DNA of 64,000 nt from Hibiscus mutabilis (GCA_019671005.1 CM033745.1:13382921-13446920), one strand, 5' to 3'; numbered from the stretch's first letter, positions 23,949-36,017 are shown. The notes: generated by a model from the letters alone, not told the origin. A program made the numbers and translations.

Positions 23949-25148
23949 CTACAAGCAAACAAATGAAAACATGAGTGAAACAGCTGTTGATGCCATGACT
24001 GCATATGGTAGAAAACAGGGAGAAGCTGGTCTTGGTGATTCTCCCATTGCCAAACCAGCTAACCATGACCCATCTGTCATCATGGTTTGTCCTGATCCTG
24101 ACCCAGAGCTTGAACCCGAGCCAGGATATCCATTACCAGAGTAAGTTAACCCAGGTTCTGTACCCGATCCTCCTGTCATTGGGGTAGCTTCTGTAGCTGG
24201 CGTAGCATCTCTCGAAGATTTTTGACTGCAACAAGATCCCACATCGTTTTATAAAACAAACATAGTAGTTCACTTCAGTAACTATAATCTTGATCATTAC
24301 CTCGGAGAAGAGGGACAAAAGGTGACCGTGTAATCTGCTCCGGTGCACGTGAATGTGCTCGTAGCATCATCGTATGCGTAGCTGTAAGATCTGGGACAAG
24401 CGGCCTTGAACATTTCGGAATAAACTGAAGGCTTACATGTCGCGGGTGTGCTATACGCGCCGCTGCAACAGTACTCGGGACTCCCGAATGCTTCACACGC
24501 GCTCTTGCAAGCGCAACCGTCCCCGACCCGGAGCTCCGACGGACATTGACGGTTCAAGTCGGTTGTACACCCGGTGGAAGCGCAAAGACCCGACCCTCCA
24601 GTGCCTTCCACGATCATAGGGATATTGTAGCCATCCACAAGGCTGACGTCGTAAAAATCTTGCCCTCCTGTTCCAAGAGTGAACTCAGCCAGAGTTACGG
24701 GTGGAGCAGCTCCGAGTCCGTTGCATTCCATTTGACCCGAACCGCAGTCGCCGGTGACGTTGGCGCCGGAACCGGATCCGTCGAATTTGCAGCCCGTTCG
24801 ACCCCAGAAACGACCCGACCAGCCTGTTGGGGCTTGAAAGGAACGAGAGGAGTCTTTTGGCAGCTCGAATCCGGTGGCGTCAAGTGCAGGACTGCCTACA
24901 TTTGCTAATATCCCAGGCCACACAGTATAGCTACAGCGGTTGACAAATGTGAAAGAAGCACCTAATACACCTGAAAAATAAAAATAAGGATGGGGGTTTT
25001 TAGTATAAATATTGAAATCTATGAGGCTGAAAACGTGAATGCGAAGGAATCCCGGAAGAAGAGGGAGTTGGTTTTAAACTTTTGAGTTCACAGAGAAGAC
25101 AATGAGATAGAGAACAAGAGCTGAGGAGCTAATGGAGTGAAGATCCAT
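23949..25148 (-). CDS. thaumatin-like protein (PR-5 family) with GPI-type C-terminal tail
   Basis: The first exon starts at 25148 (MDLHSISSSALVLYLIVFS, a signal peptide). The main exon is 24970-24301 and the last exon 24225-23949. The main exon encodes the whole thaumatin fold, beginning GASFTFVNRCSYTVWPGIL. It has all 16 cysteines of the family and the acidic-cleft region (LAEFTLGTGGQDFYDVSLVDG). The last exon adds a Ser/Gly-rich linker and ends in a hydrophobic segment (VMASTAVSLMFSFVCL), which fits a GPI anchor on the outer face of the plasma membrane. Thaumatin-like proteins bind or cleave beta-glucans and are linked to defence and wall remodelling. Oddity: every GT in exon 1 gives phase 0, but the main exon needs one extra base (phase 1). 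The exon 1 junction therefore does not work as written, either through a one-base loss at the donor or a different first exon. Confidence 0.85.
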
Positions 25149-26258
25149 AGGGTTTTTTTTTCTACTTTCTTCCTAAGATTTCTTGAAGTATCAACTTGTT
25201 CTGGTTAACATGCAGAACAGAATGGTGGAGTAATGGGAGAAGAGAAGAAAGGACAATGCGGGGGATGGCGTAGTAATTAATGCTCCAGGAATTAAGAAGG
25301 GATGAAGAGAGTGAAAAGTGGGGGTTGAATTGAATCACCTAAAAACCGACAGAAGTGTTCAAGAGAATGACCGTGAGGAACTGATGAAACACGGCAGGCA
25401 GCCTCTGCTACTGTAATATAATGCTATACCTACATATCCTTCATAATAGTCTTCGTTTTTCCCCCCCGCAATCGGCACTATTTTCGTTTATCTTTATATT
25501 AGTCTGATATTCGTGAAGCCATTGTTAAGGCCCACCCTCTAATTGAGAAAGGTTGGTAGTTTCTTGCGGTAGTTTGTGTTTCCGATACAATCATAATTAT
25601 TAACGAAGTAATTTACTAGATTATTTTTTTTAATCTTCACTCCACCAATTTATCAACTAGTTAGAAAAGAAAGATTTTAAAGATAATTGTTAGATTTTCT
25701 AGTGAAGATGAAAGATGTAATGTTGATTAGATTTACATGTTTTAATTTTTTTTTCTATAAATTTTCTTGGTAGACTTACCCAATGTTCTCTTTACGACTA
25801 TAGTACATTGTATTTGTTACATCTTTTCTTACTTTTTAATGAAATTCATCTTACTTTTGTTTAAAAAAACAAATGATAAATTGAAGTAAGTTAGTTGCAG
25901 CTTCCGCAAAATCGAAGTGAAATCACACAAATATATATTTTTAATGTCAATTTTCTAAAACATGTAGGCATGACAGCAAGAGTTAGAATGAACAAACTTA
26001 ACTTAAAATTTAAAGGTAAATATTTTACTTCTAAAGATTACATGGAGAGTTAACATCTATTTAATATGAGAAGAATGAAAAATAAAACAGTTCATAAATA
26101 GCAAAAATCTGTCATATATTTTTAGTATAACGAGAATCCGAAGGACAAAATCATAGGGCATTTGTTCATACACGAAGTCAAAGAAAAATACTAAACTTTG
26201 GGGCTGCCAAGTAGGAGAATACCCTCTCCTTTTTTTCCTTTGATGTGATTTTGATCAT
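25149..26258. other. upstream region of the thaumatin-like gene, no gene seen
   Basis: AT-rich non-coding sequence. No ORF shows recognisable similarity. Confidence 0.5.
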
Positions 26259-26383
26259 CCCACGTGTCTACTGTAGAATGGGGTTCCTTTTTGTTTTTCA
26301 CTCCTTTTAAGCTGGGTTGAAGGCTGAGATGGACTCATGTGTGACGTGGCATCTTTTTGTTTGTTTGTTTGATTCCACGTCAC
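26259..26383. promoter_or_regulatory. cluster of ACGT-core (ABRE/G-box-like) motifs
   Basis: CCCACGTGTC (about 26259-26268), GTGACGTGG (26341-26349) and its exact inverted copy CCACGTCAC (26375-26383) lie within 125 bp, separated by a (TTTG)n stretch. ACGT-core motifs are bZIP/ABA-response binding sites. The cluster is about 1.1 kb upstream of the thaumatin-like start codon, a gene class often stress-induced. The link to that gene is an inference. Confidence 0.4.
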
Positions 26384-27009
26384 CTTGGTGAGTTTTGGGG
26401 ACAAATCACTGGTGGTCAGAATTGCATCCTTCCCAATCTCAATTATTTGGTTTATCAATATTCACGATAATTCTAAAGAATGGACAAAACTGATGACAGA
26501 AAAGCCGACAAAACCATTTAGTTGCCCATGATTTGGGGAATTTGTACAAGCTGTCACGCTCTCTTACCGTTTTTTGGACAGTCTATACACATGTATAGCT
26601 GCAGATGGAAAGTTTGCATCCCCAGGCATCAACTTTCACTTATGTTATTTGAGTATAATCATAGTATAATGTTTCAAACAAACCTTCTCCGTACAACCGC
26701 ACCTTGAACAGAAGTAACAAACTTCTTTTCATAAACTTATTATGAGTAATAGTATCTAAATGGAAACAGGGAAGTTTGTCTTCAGGGTGTCGGGTGTTTT
26801 ACCATAAACATTTTTTTACCAAAGTTTTATCATAAAGATTGAGCCCAGAGATTCTCTTTTACTGCATACCGATTACAAATAATAATTAGATATGGTTGAT
26901 AACTATTTCCTGTTCAACACTATATATTTTACCTCTCTGTCAACATCGTTGAGGAGACCATAGGGGATAACATTTGTACCAAAACCAGTGTTTTTCTTTC
27001 CAAAGAATA
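26384..27009. other. flank of the copia insertion, no gene seen
   Basis: AT-rich sequence with no gene-like ORF. The last five bases (GAATA, 27005-27009) are the left copy of the target duplication of the next element. Confidence 0.5.
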
Positions 27010-27218
27010 TATTGGATATAGGCTTAAATGTTAGTTAACAGAAAGTTGTTAGTGCTGTTAACTTGGTTAACAGTCAGTTAGGCTGTTAATCTCAGTGTAT
27101 AAATAAACACTACTCGAGACCTTCTAATGATATGAAATAGAAATCAGTTTCCTTTGATTAAATTCTCTTTTGTTTTCCATTCTTGTTTCGTTTATCTCTT
27201 GGTGTGTGAATCTCAATA
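27010..27218 (+). repeat. 5' LTR of copia element 1
   Basis: 209 bp with TATTGG start and CTCAATA end. A TATA box (TATAAATA, 27098-27105) lies inside and would drive element transcription. It matches the 3' LTR at all but five positions. Confidence 0.93.
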
Positions 27219-27230
27219 TGATATCAGAGC
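27219..27230 (+). other. primer-binding site of copia element 1
   Basis: TGATATCAGAGC directly follows the LTR. It matches the usual plant tRNA-iMet PBS TGGTATCAGAGC with one change. Confidence 0.85.
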
Positions 27231-27327
27231 TTGATTCGAACTTGGGTGACTTTCCCTTTTGCTTTCTTTTTCGCTGCTCTCTTTAAAACTTGTCACAAGT
27301 TCTTGAAGGATCTCGGAGGCTGTCGCA

Positions 27328-28242
27328 ATGTTTACAAATAAGAAGATCAATGTTGTTCTTGATGAAATGAACTTTCTTCTTTGGAAGCAACAGGTTTTGC
27401 TTACTGTTCGCAGTCACAAACTGGAAAAGCTGCTTACTGGTGCTTTGCGTGCTCCTCCAGAAACGGTCACAGTTGGTGGAGTCTCGTCTCCAAATAATGA
27501 ATACGATGATTTTGTTGCGCAAGATAGTGCGCTCGCTTCATGGCTATTATCGACAATCAGTTCCAATCTTCTTTCTCAGTTTGTTGGGGTTGAGACGGCG
27601 TCTGGTGTGTGGAGTGTTGTCTTGAAGTTCTTTGCGAATCGCTCCACTACGGCTGTTATGAGCCTTCATTATAAACTGCGATCTATCAAGAAAGGTGAAG
27701 AATCCATGCGGGTGTATCTTACGCAAATCAAAGAAGTGTGTGATTCTTTGGTGTCTTGTGATAGTGTTATATCTGATGTTGAACAGATAGCAAGCATTCT
27801 TAATGGGTTGCCCAGGGAATACCAGCCCTTTATGGCGGTCATAACTGCAAGCAGAGAAACTGTCTCTCTTGATGGTGTTCGATCTCTGTTAGTTGATGCT
27901 GAGACACAGCTTGTTGGATTCAATACTCAGAATGATTTGTTCCCAGTAAGTGCTAATGTTGTTCAAGCTACTGATGCTGGGCGCGCTGGTTTTTCTCGAG
28001 GAGGCCGTGGTGGTCGATATCGTGGTGGTCAGTCTTCTGGCAGGGGTCATGTCAAGTTTCAGTGCCAACTCTGTGGCCAACTAGGGCACTTGGTGAACAG
28101 GTGCTGGTATAGGTTTGATGAGAATTTTCCTGGGATTTCTGTTGCAGCTGGGTCGCAAGATGGATACGAGTTAGGGACTGTTCAGGTTGGTATGTTTGAG
28201 GATGGTCATTCTACTGCTAGTCCTCCATCTGATGAACCATGA
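27328..28242 (+). pseudogene. gag: copia gag region with CCHC zinc knuckle
   Basis: An open frame of 304 codons starts MFTNKKINVVLDEMNF. The region LLWKQQVLLTVRSHKLEKLL is typical of plant copia Gag, and an RG-rich stretch precedes the zinc knuckle CQLCGQLGHLVNRC. The TGA at 28240-28242 is premature: the same frame continues directly into protease (WVVDSGETHHVTP), so gag and pol were originally one polyprotein and a codon has mutated to stop. Confidence 0.9.
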
Positions 28243-31200
28243 GCACATGTTGCGAGTGCCTCTCGTGCTACCTGGGTAGTTGATTCGGGTGAAACACATC
28301 ATGTGACACCAGAATCTGCAAATATGCTTCGCTCTTCGACTTACAATGGACCAGGTAAAATTACTGTAGGCAATGGTGTTAAACTTAATATTCATGGAAT
28401 GGGGCACTCTGCCTTTATATCTTCTTTTTCATCTCGTACATTGTTATTGAATAATTTGTTGCATGTACCAAGTATGACTAAGAATCTTCTCTCAGTTTCT
28501 AAGTTTGCTAGAGACAATGGTGTATTTTTTGAGTTTCATGCGGATACCTGCTTGGTTCGAGAAGAGGTTACGAGCAAAGTGGTGCTTCGAGGTGTGGAAC
28601 GTGAAGGAATCTATCATTTTTTAGTTGATGCATTACCTAGTGTTAATAAAGTTGAGTGTAATATTGCTGAAAACAATGTGGTTGGTAGCTAGGAGCTTTG
28701 GCATCGGCGTCTTGGGCATCCTGCTTATGATAGTCTGGTGCAGATTTGTAATGACATTCATGTAAAGTTTTCTAAGATTTTTAATAACATGACTTTGCCT
28801 ATATGTGTTGCTTGCCGCATGGGTAAAAGCCATAAGCTTCCCTTTACTCAATCTAGTACTGTGTATGATAGGCCTTTTCAGCTGGTTTTTTCAGATCTGT
28901 GGTGATCTTCTCATGTAAGTTCTAATGGGTTTCGATATTATATAACTTTTTTGATGCACATACAAGGCAAACTTGGTTGTATATGCTTAAAGACAAATCT
29001 CAAGCACTGCAAGCGTTTCAGTTGTTTCATAAAATGGTCCAAACTCAGTTTGATTCACAAATTAAAGAACTACAAACTGATTGGGGTGGTGAGTATCGAA
29101 CGGTGTTTAAACTTTTGGCAGCTGAGGGTATTAGGCATCGTGTGACTTGTCCACATACGTCTGAACAGAACGGAGTTGTTGAGCAAAAACACCACCATAT
29201 CATTGAGTTAGCCTTGGTACTTTTGGCACAAGCTTCCATGCCTTTTCGATTTTGGTCTTATGCTGTGTGTACAGCTGTTTATCTTATAAATAGATTGCCA
29301 ACAAAGGTTTTACAGGGTAAATCACATTTTGAGAGTTTGTTTTTAAAGAAACCAAACTATGCTGAAATGAAGACGTTTGGTTGCAGGTGTTCTCCTCACC
29401 TAAGGTTGTTTCAGCAACATAAGCTGGAGTTTAGATCTCAACCCTGTATTTTTTTGGGTTATAGCTTGCAGCATCAAGGTTATTTGTGTTTATCTCCAAA
29501 TGGGAAAATCTATATTTCTAGACATGTCATATTTGATGAACTATGTTTTCCATTTGCAACTATTGATTCACAGGGTCGACGGGAGAAAACTACTGATCAT
29601 CTAGGTCAACAGTCATGTGCGTTACCTGTTGTTGGTAGTGGTCAAAGGCAGCAGGTTCCTACTCAGGGTCAATCTTCGAGCACTGGGCAGGTGGTGCAAC
29701 AAGACTTAGAGGTTCCAGCTTGTGGTCGAAATTCTTGTCCTACAGGAGGATTAGATGCTCAAACGAATCTTCCAGAAGGTCCTGTGTGTTGTCAAGATGA
29801 AGAAAACTTGGAAACTAGTATTGGTGATACTTCCATCACGTTGCATGGGGCACATGGCAATGGCTCTTCAGTTGAGGCTTGGCAAGGAGTGGTGCCTGAT
29901 GATAGTTCTCTAGTTTCTGTGGCTGAAGCTCATCATGAGTTGTCTTCTGGACTATATGATGGTGTTGTTCCTAGTCATGGTGATGATCCTGGTAATTTAC
30001 GTGCACATGGTGGTGTTTTTGAAGGTCAGGATGCTGGCAATCTTGGTGATCAACAACCGACTTTATGTGTTGGGCGGTCTAATGATGTTGTGCATACTCG
30101 AGGTAATTTTCATTCCATGACAACTCGTAGTAAGAATGGAATTTTTAAACTTAAAGCTTATGTCTTAGAAGAACAGTCTAATGAAATAGAGCCGATTAAT
30201 ATTCATGAAGCTCTCTTGTCACCTCATTGGAAGGGTGTTGTGCTGGCTGAGTTAGATGCTTTGGAAAAGAATGACACTTGGTCTCTGGTTCGACTTCCTG
30301 AAGGGCGTACCACAGTAGGTTGTAAATGGATTTTTAAGTTGAAAAAGAATCCAGATGGTTCAATTCTTAAATACAAAGCCCGGTTAGTTGTGAAAGGATT
30401 CTCACAGGTTCCTGGACAGGATTTTCAGGACACGTTCAGTCCCGTGGTCAAGGCAACTACCCTCAATGTTATCTTGTCTCTTGTTGTCGCTAACAAATGA
30501 AAATTGAGACAGGTCGATGTAAATAACGATTTCTTGAATGGCGATTTAGCTGAAGATGTGTTTATGGATCAACCACCAGGGTTTGAACAAGATGGCCCAG
30601 ATGGTTCGAAGTTGGTTTGTAAACTACAGAAAGCTCTTTATGGATTGAGGCAAGCTCCTCGTAATTGACATACTAAGCTTAAGGATTTCTTGCTAAGCAT
30701 TGGTTTCACAGGATCAAGAACTGATACATCTTTGTTTGTTCGAAGGACTGGAGCTGTGTGCACCTATATGTTAGTTTATATCGACGACATAATACTTACA
30801 TGGTCTTCAGACATAGAAATTGAAAGTGTGGTAACTTTGCTGGGTGAAAAGTTCGCATTAAAGGATTTGGGTGAATTACATTACTTTCTAGGCTTAGAAG
30901 TGTTCAGGAAAAGAGATTCATTGTTTCTAAGTCAGAAGAAGTATCTTCTTGAGTTACTTATTAAAACTCAAATGAACAAAACCAATCCAGTGCCTACACC
31001 CATGATTGGGGCTCCAGCCTTGTCTAAAGATGCAGGGAATCCTATTCCGGATGCTCGAGAGTATAGGAGTATTATAGGAGCGTTATTGTATGTTTGTCAT
31101 TCTCGGTCTGATATTGCGTTTAGTGTCACCAAACTTGCTCAGATTATGCATGAGCCTCGTGAACAACATCTTGTAGCTGTTAAACGAGTGTTGTGGTATT

Positions 31201-31730
31201 TGTGTGAGACGCTAGACTATGGCTTGGTTTTTTCTTCATCAACTAGGGGTTGTGCCATTACTGCGTTTGCAGATGCAGACTGGGCAGGAGATGTTGATGA
31301 TCGTAGGTCGATCTCAGGATATTGTGTATACATGGGAGGAAATTTGGTTTCTTGGAGCTCCAGGAAACAGAAAATGGTATCGCGGTCAACAACAAAAGTC
31401 GAGTACAAGAGCATTTCAGAGGTGACAACTGAGATAACTTGGATTGCTGCGTTGCTTGTTGATTTGGGATTTGAACAAGACAGCTCCAGTGATTTGAAGC
31501 GACAATACTAGTGCAGTAGCAATCAATGCTAACCCTGTTTATCATGCGCGCACAAAGCACGTGGATTTGGATGTTCATTTTGTTAGAGAAAGGGTGGCAG
31601 CAGGTCAGTTAAGGGTGAATTATGTCCCTGCTGTTCACCAAGTTGCTGATGGATTGACTAAGTCTCTAACCAAGGCCTCTTTCTGTGCTTTTCGGCAGAA
31701 TTTGCAAGTATGTTCTAAAGATGAAGTTTG
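28243..31730 (+). pseudogene. pol: copia pol region (protease, integrase, RT, RNase H), broken
   Basis: In order: protease DSG motif (28278 onward), integrase HHCC zinc finger (LWHRRLGHP ... CVACRMGKSH), integrase core (QTDWGGEY and HTSEQNGVVEQKH), the GKSHFESLF/FGCRCSPHL region, RT (GCKWIFKLKKNPDG, QVDVNN, ALYGLRQAPR, and YIDDIIL as the YVDD catalytic box) and RNase H (FADADWAGDVDDRRSISG). In-frame stops lie at 28690-28692, 28902-28904, 30498-30500 and 30666-30668. A frameshift lies near 28930-28970 and another near 31490, after which the last segment (NANPVYHARTKHVDLD, HFVRERVAAGQL) continues to a TGA at 31728. Several stops look like TGG to TGA or CAG to TAG transitions. Confidence 0.9.
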
Positions 31731-31740
31731 AAACGCAAGT

Positions 31741-31751
31741 AGTAGGGAGGA
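31741..31751 (+). other. polypurine tract of copia element 1
   Basis: AGTAGGGAGGA is the purine run immediately before the 3' LTR and is the expected primer for plus-strand DNA synthesis. Confidence 0.8.
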
Positions 31752-31960
31752 TATTGGATATAGGCTTAAATGTTAGTTAACAGAAAGTTGTTAGTGCTGT
31801 TAACTTGGTTAACAGTCAGTTAGGCTGTTAATCTCAGTGTATAAATAAACACTGCTTGAGACCTTCTAATGATATGAAATGGAAATCAGTTTCGTTTGAT
31901 TGAATTCTCTTTTGTTTTCCATTCTTGTTTCGTTTATCTCTTGGTGTGTGAATCTCAATA
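31752..31960 (+). repeat. 3' LTR of copia element 1
   Basis: 209-bp direct copy of the 5' LTR with five substitutions. It is followed by the right copy of the GAATA target duplication. Confidence 0.93.
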
Positions 31961-32153
31961 GAATATATGACTATTTATTTAGTGTAAAACATTTGCTCTT
32001 TTAAGTAAGATTTTTAGCTTAAGTCTTGTGCATGAAAGAGATCATGTTACGCTCAAAAATGGGTCCAATCCGATTCAATTCAGAAACTAATAAAAGACTG
32101 AAAGGATGTTTCACAGTGTGGCTAGCTGGTTGCCGGAGACAAGTACTCATATG

Positions 32154-32364
32154 TGTTAAGTATCATATAATGAATTAAAGAACAAAGTGATATTTCATGA
32201 GAGGTTTTCAATTCATAAAATGGCTGATTTACAGAGAAATAGGAGAAATTCTTTTATAGCGAAAGAAGAAGCTCAACGCATACGCAAAGATGCATTTACA
32301 GTTAACCTAACTGCCTTATCAAAAACTAACAGAACAACTGTTATCTTCTGGAAACCTTCCAATA
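32154..32364 (-). repeat. 3' LTR of copia element 2
   Basis: Direct repeat of the 36304-36516 segment with substitutions and two small indels. The outer end (TGTTAAGTATCATA) is set only by comparison with the other copy. Confidence 0.75.
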
Positions 32365-35300
32365 TGCTCCCCGCTTCTTCTGTCTTTGGCTTCTTCTAAT
32401 GATAACACTCCTAACTTTCTTCGAAACATATCAAAGTAGACCTTCGATAGTGGTTTGGTGAGTCCATCTATAATCTGGTGTTCCGCAAGCACATAATTCA
32501 CCATTAACTTGTTGTCTGCCACTTTCTCTCTAACAAAGTGTATATCCATTCAACATGTTTTATTTTGGAATGATACACCGGATTCCCACTCATCACATTT
32601 GCACTGTAGTTGTCACTCCATATAGTTGGAACATCTTGCAACTGAACCCCCATATCTCTGAGCAAAACATCAAGCCATGTCACATCCGAGGCCACATCAG
32701 CCAAACTTCTATATTCAGCTTCTGTAGTTGATCTTGAGACAGATTTCTACTTCTTAGAGTTTCACAAAATTAGATTGCCATTTAAATATACACAACTCTC
32801 TAAAATCGATCGCTTGTCATCTGGATTTTCTCCCCAATCCGCATCAGCAAACGCCATTAACTGATTTGCTTTTGACGATGAGTAGAAAACCAGCCCATGT
32901 CTAAGGTTCCATTCAAGTAACGTAAGACTTTCTTCACAGCATCTATGTGCTGCTCGCATGGAGCGTGCATGAACTGTGCAAGTTTATTCACGTTGTATAC
33001 TATATCTGGCCTTGTGTGACACGCATACAATAATGCTCCCACCAAGCTTCTGTACTCAGTTGCATTCACCAAGAGACTACCTGCATTTTGAGTTAGCTTG
33101 ACTGAATTCAACATAGGTGTTGGAGTTGGATTCGCATTGTTTATACGAGCTTTGGCAAGCAACTCCTCAATGTACTTCCTCTAGCCAAGCATGATCATTC
33201 CACTATCCCTTATAACTTCAATCCCAATAAAGAAATTGCGATTACCCAGATCCTTCAATAAGAACCTAGCACCAAGTTGATGCACAACACTTTCAATTTC
33301 TTCAACCACTCCTCTTGTCACAATTATGTCATCCACCTAGACCAACACGTATGTGAATGCATAGTTCTAATTCTTAATGAATAGAGAGCTGTCAGCTTGT
33401 GAGCCTTTGAACCCTATTTCAACTAAAAAATCTTCCAATTTTGAATACCAGCTTCTCGGTGCTTGCCTCAAGCCATACAAGGCTTTTTGCAGTTTGCAAA
33501 CAAGCCTAGTCCCATCAAATGTCACTTGTTCAAAGCCCGGGGGCTGCTGCATGTACACTTCCTCGTTTAAGTCACCATTGAGGAATACGTCGTTGATGTC
33601 AACCTGTCGAAACCTCAAGTTATTGCAGATTGCCAATGCCACGACCACATTTACAGTGGAGGGCTTAACCGCTAGACTGAAAGTGTCACGAAAGTCCTGC
33701 CTAGGTATTTGGAAAAATCCCTTAGCCACCAACCTGGATTTGTATCGTTGCACAGATCCATCTACGTTTTTCTTAACCCTAAACAACCATTTACAGCCCA
33801 TTATCATCCTTCCTTCAAGTAGAGGAACAAGCTGCCAGGTCTCATTCTTTGTTAGGGCTTCAAATTCAGCCAGCACTACAGGTTTACAGTTTGTAGATTG
33901 AAGGGCTTGTTGTATCGTTTCTGGTTCACACTCTTCTGGCTCTTCATGAGACACTAAGTAATTCTTTGGTTTGAAAATATCAAGTTTACTTCTAGTGATC
34001 GTGTGATGGTCACCCCGAAAAACATGTGAAAAAGCAGAATTCACATTGTTATTAGCACTAACATGTATACTAGCACTGGTACTAGCCTCATCTTCATGTA
34101 AAGACAATGGGGCCCTGATAGATGATACATGCAGGCCAGGCTCAAGATCACCGGGTACCTCATTGGTCTTTGCAACATGACTATGTTGTGGACTATCATG
34201 TACTGCCATGACTAGTTTCGAGCTGACTAGATTACTCCTATGAGTTGAATAGAGGTTGTTTGGTAATTCTCCACCTGATCCAATCAAGCTTGCTCTTGTA
34301 CTGGGATTGAAATCACTTACAACGGCTTCACCTTGTGTATGTACCTGTTGATTCCTCTAATGGCTGCTATCCTTGCATAATCCAGCTGTTCCATCAATCA
34401 CAGGAAATGAAAACCCTCATAGTGATGACTTCTGATATAAAGTATTATTCGAAGCCTGTGAATCTGTAAATGGAAAACATTGGTCATCAAATATGACATG
34501 TCGTGAAACATAAACTCTACCATTTTCTGCCATACATAGGTAGTCTTTGTGATGAGAACTATAACCAAGAAACGTGCATGGAGAGGATCTGAAGCTAAGT
34601 TTGTGTTTCTCATAGGGTCACAGATGGGGAAAACAATGACAGCCAAACACCCTCATAAAGCTGTAATCAAGTTGTTTTTGATGCATCATCTCATATGGTG
34701 ATTTGCCATGCAGAACACGTGATGAAATCCTATTGATCAGATATACTGCTGAACTGACAGCATAGGACCAATATTTGAAAGGAAGGAATGCTTGAGCCAA
34801 TAGAACAAGTGCAAGTTCTACAACATGCCTATGCTTCCGTTCCACAACACCATTTTGCTCTGATGTATGCGGACAAGTCACCCTATGCTTTATTCCCTCA
34901 ATTGTCAACAATCTAGATATACTTTGTTACTCACCTCCTCAGTCGCTTTGGACTTCTCAAACAACTGAGTCAAACTGAGTTTTTACCATGTTCAAGAACA
35001 GCTAAAAAGCTTGAAGAGCTTGCCCTTTTGACTTGAGCAAATATATCCAACAGTGACGTGTATAGGCATCCACAAAAAATACATAATAATGAAAACCATT
35101 TGATTCAATGTGAGAGGGACCCCTTAAGTCAGTATACACTAGTTGAAATGGTTTGTCATATACTGTTGTAGAGTTAAGAAATGGGATCTTGTGGTTTTTC
35201 CCCATACGACATGCTACACAAACTGTACCAGACATTTTATTTATTTGTGAAGGTATTACAAAATTGATATTTTTACATGCTTGAATAAGAGAATCATGAG

Positions 35301-35660
35301 CAGGGTGCCCTACTCTCCTATGCCATAGATCATAGACTTCACTATTGCTTGTAACTAAATTGGCTTCAACACCAGTAGCTTTTACAGTGGTGGATCTCGC
35401 ATCAAACTGATATAATCCCCCAGATTCTTTGTCTTGAAGCAACACCATTACAGTTTCCTCATTTCGAACGCAACATGTAGTCGCATGAAACTCAAAGTAG
35501 ACTTTGTTATCCTTAGCACACTTAGATACAGAGAGCAAATTTTTTGACATGAAATAGGTTATTAATCAACAAAGCTCTAGAAGTAGTTAACAACAAAGAT
35601 TGACCAGTACAGTGAATAGGTAAACTATGACCATTTCTAACTATTAGCTTACCTTGTCCC
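32365..35660 (-). pseudogene. pol: copia pol remnants of element 2
   Basis: From right to left: protease-proximal KNLLSVSKCAKDNKVYFEFH (35550), integrase zinc finger (LWHRRVGHPAHDSL, CVACRMGKNHKIPF), integrase core fragment (HTSEQNGVVERKHRHVVELA, 34911-34618), RT (MGCKWLFRVKKNVDGS, RQVDINDVFLNGDL, KALYGLRQAPRSWYSKLEDF, 34287-33367) and RNase H (RSTTEAEYRSLADV). A stop codon has replaced the Tyr of the YVDD box near 33337-33339 (it reads LV-stop-VDDIIV), so the reverse transcriptase is dead even apart from the other breaks. Several frameshifts separate the fragments. Confidence 0.88.
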
Positions 35661-35666
35661 ATATAC

Positions 35667-36017
35667 TCATTGCACTAGTAGTAGATCTGTTCGCACAGAA
35701 CTTAAGAGCAGTTTTTCATACATCCGACGCTGTTTCTGCACCAGTGAACTGTCCTGAGCCACAAAGATCTCATAGTCTTCATTTGGGACAGACATTCCAT
35801 CCGATTCAAGAACTGTCTCCGGTGGTGGTTTGAGAGCACCAGTGAGTAATTTTTCCAATCTATAGCTTCGAACAGTCAAGACAATTTGTTGTTTCTATAA
35901 TAGGAAATTCATTTCATCTAACACAATGTTTACCTTTTTATTCGTAAACACTTTCCCTCCTTTGAAGATATCAGACAAATCTCCACTTTGAGCTGCCTCA
36001 CTTCCTGGCATCTTCAT
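35667..36017 (-). pseudogene. gag: copia gag 5' remnant of element 2
   Basis: It starts MKMPGSEAAQSGDLSDIFKG, then VFTNKKVNIVLDEMNFLL, an in-frame TAG where element 1 has Trp, and VRSYRLEKLLTGALKPPPET. After about 110 residues the rest of gag, including the zinc knuckle and the start of protease, is missing: an internal deletion joins this segment to protease-region sequence near 35660. Confidence 0.85.

Larger units (their letters stand above)
27010..31960 (+). mobile_element. near-complete but inactivated Ty1-copia retrotransposon
   Basis: A 4951-bp element with two 209-bp LTRs (27010-27218, 31752-31960), a tRNA-iMet-type primer site (27219-27230), gag, protease, integrase, RT and RNase H in copia order, and a polypurine tract AGTAGGGAGGA (31741-31751). 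The 5-bp target duplication GAATA lies at 27005-27009 and 31961-31965. I count five differences between the LTRs, so the insertion is fairly young. The LTR termini are TATTG...CAATA instead of TG...CA. The coding region is broken by several premature stops and at least two frameshifts, so the copy cannot be autonomous. Confidence 0.95.
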
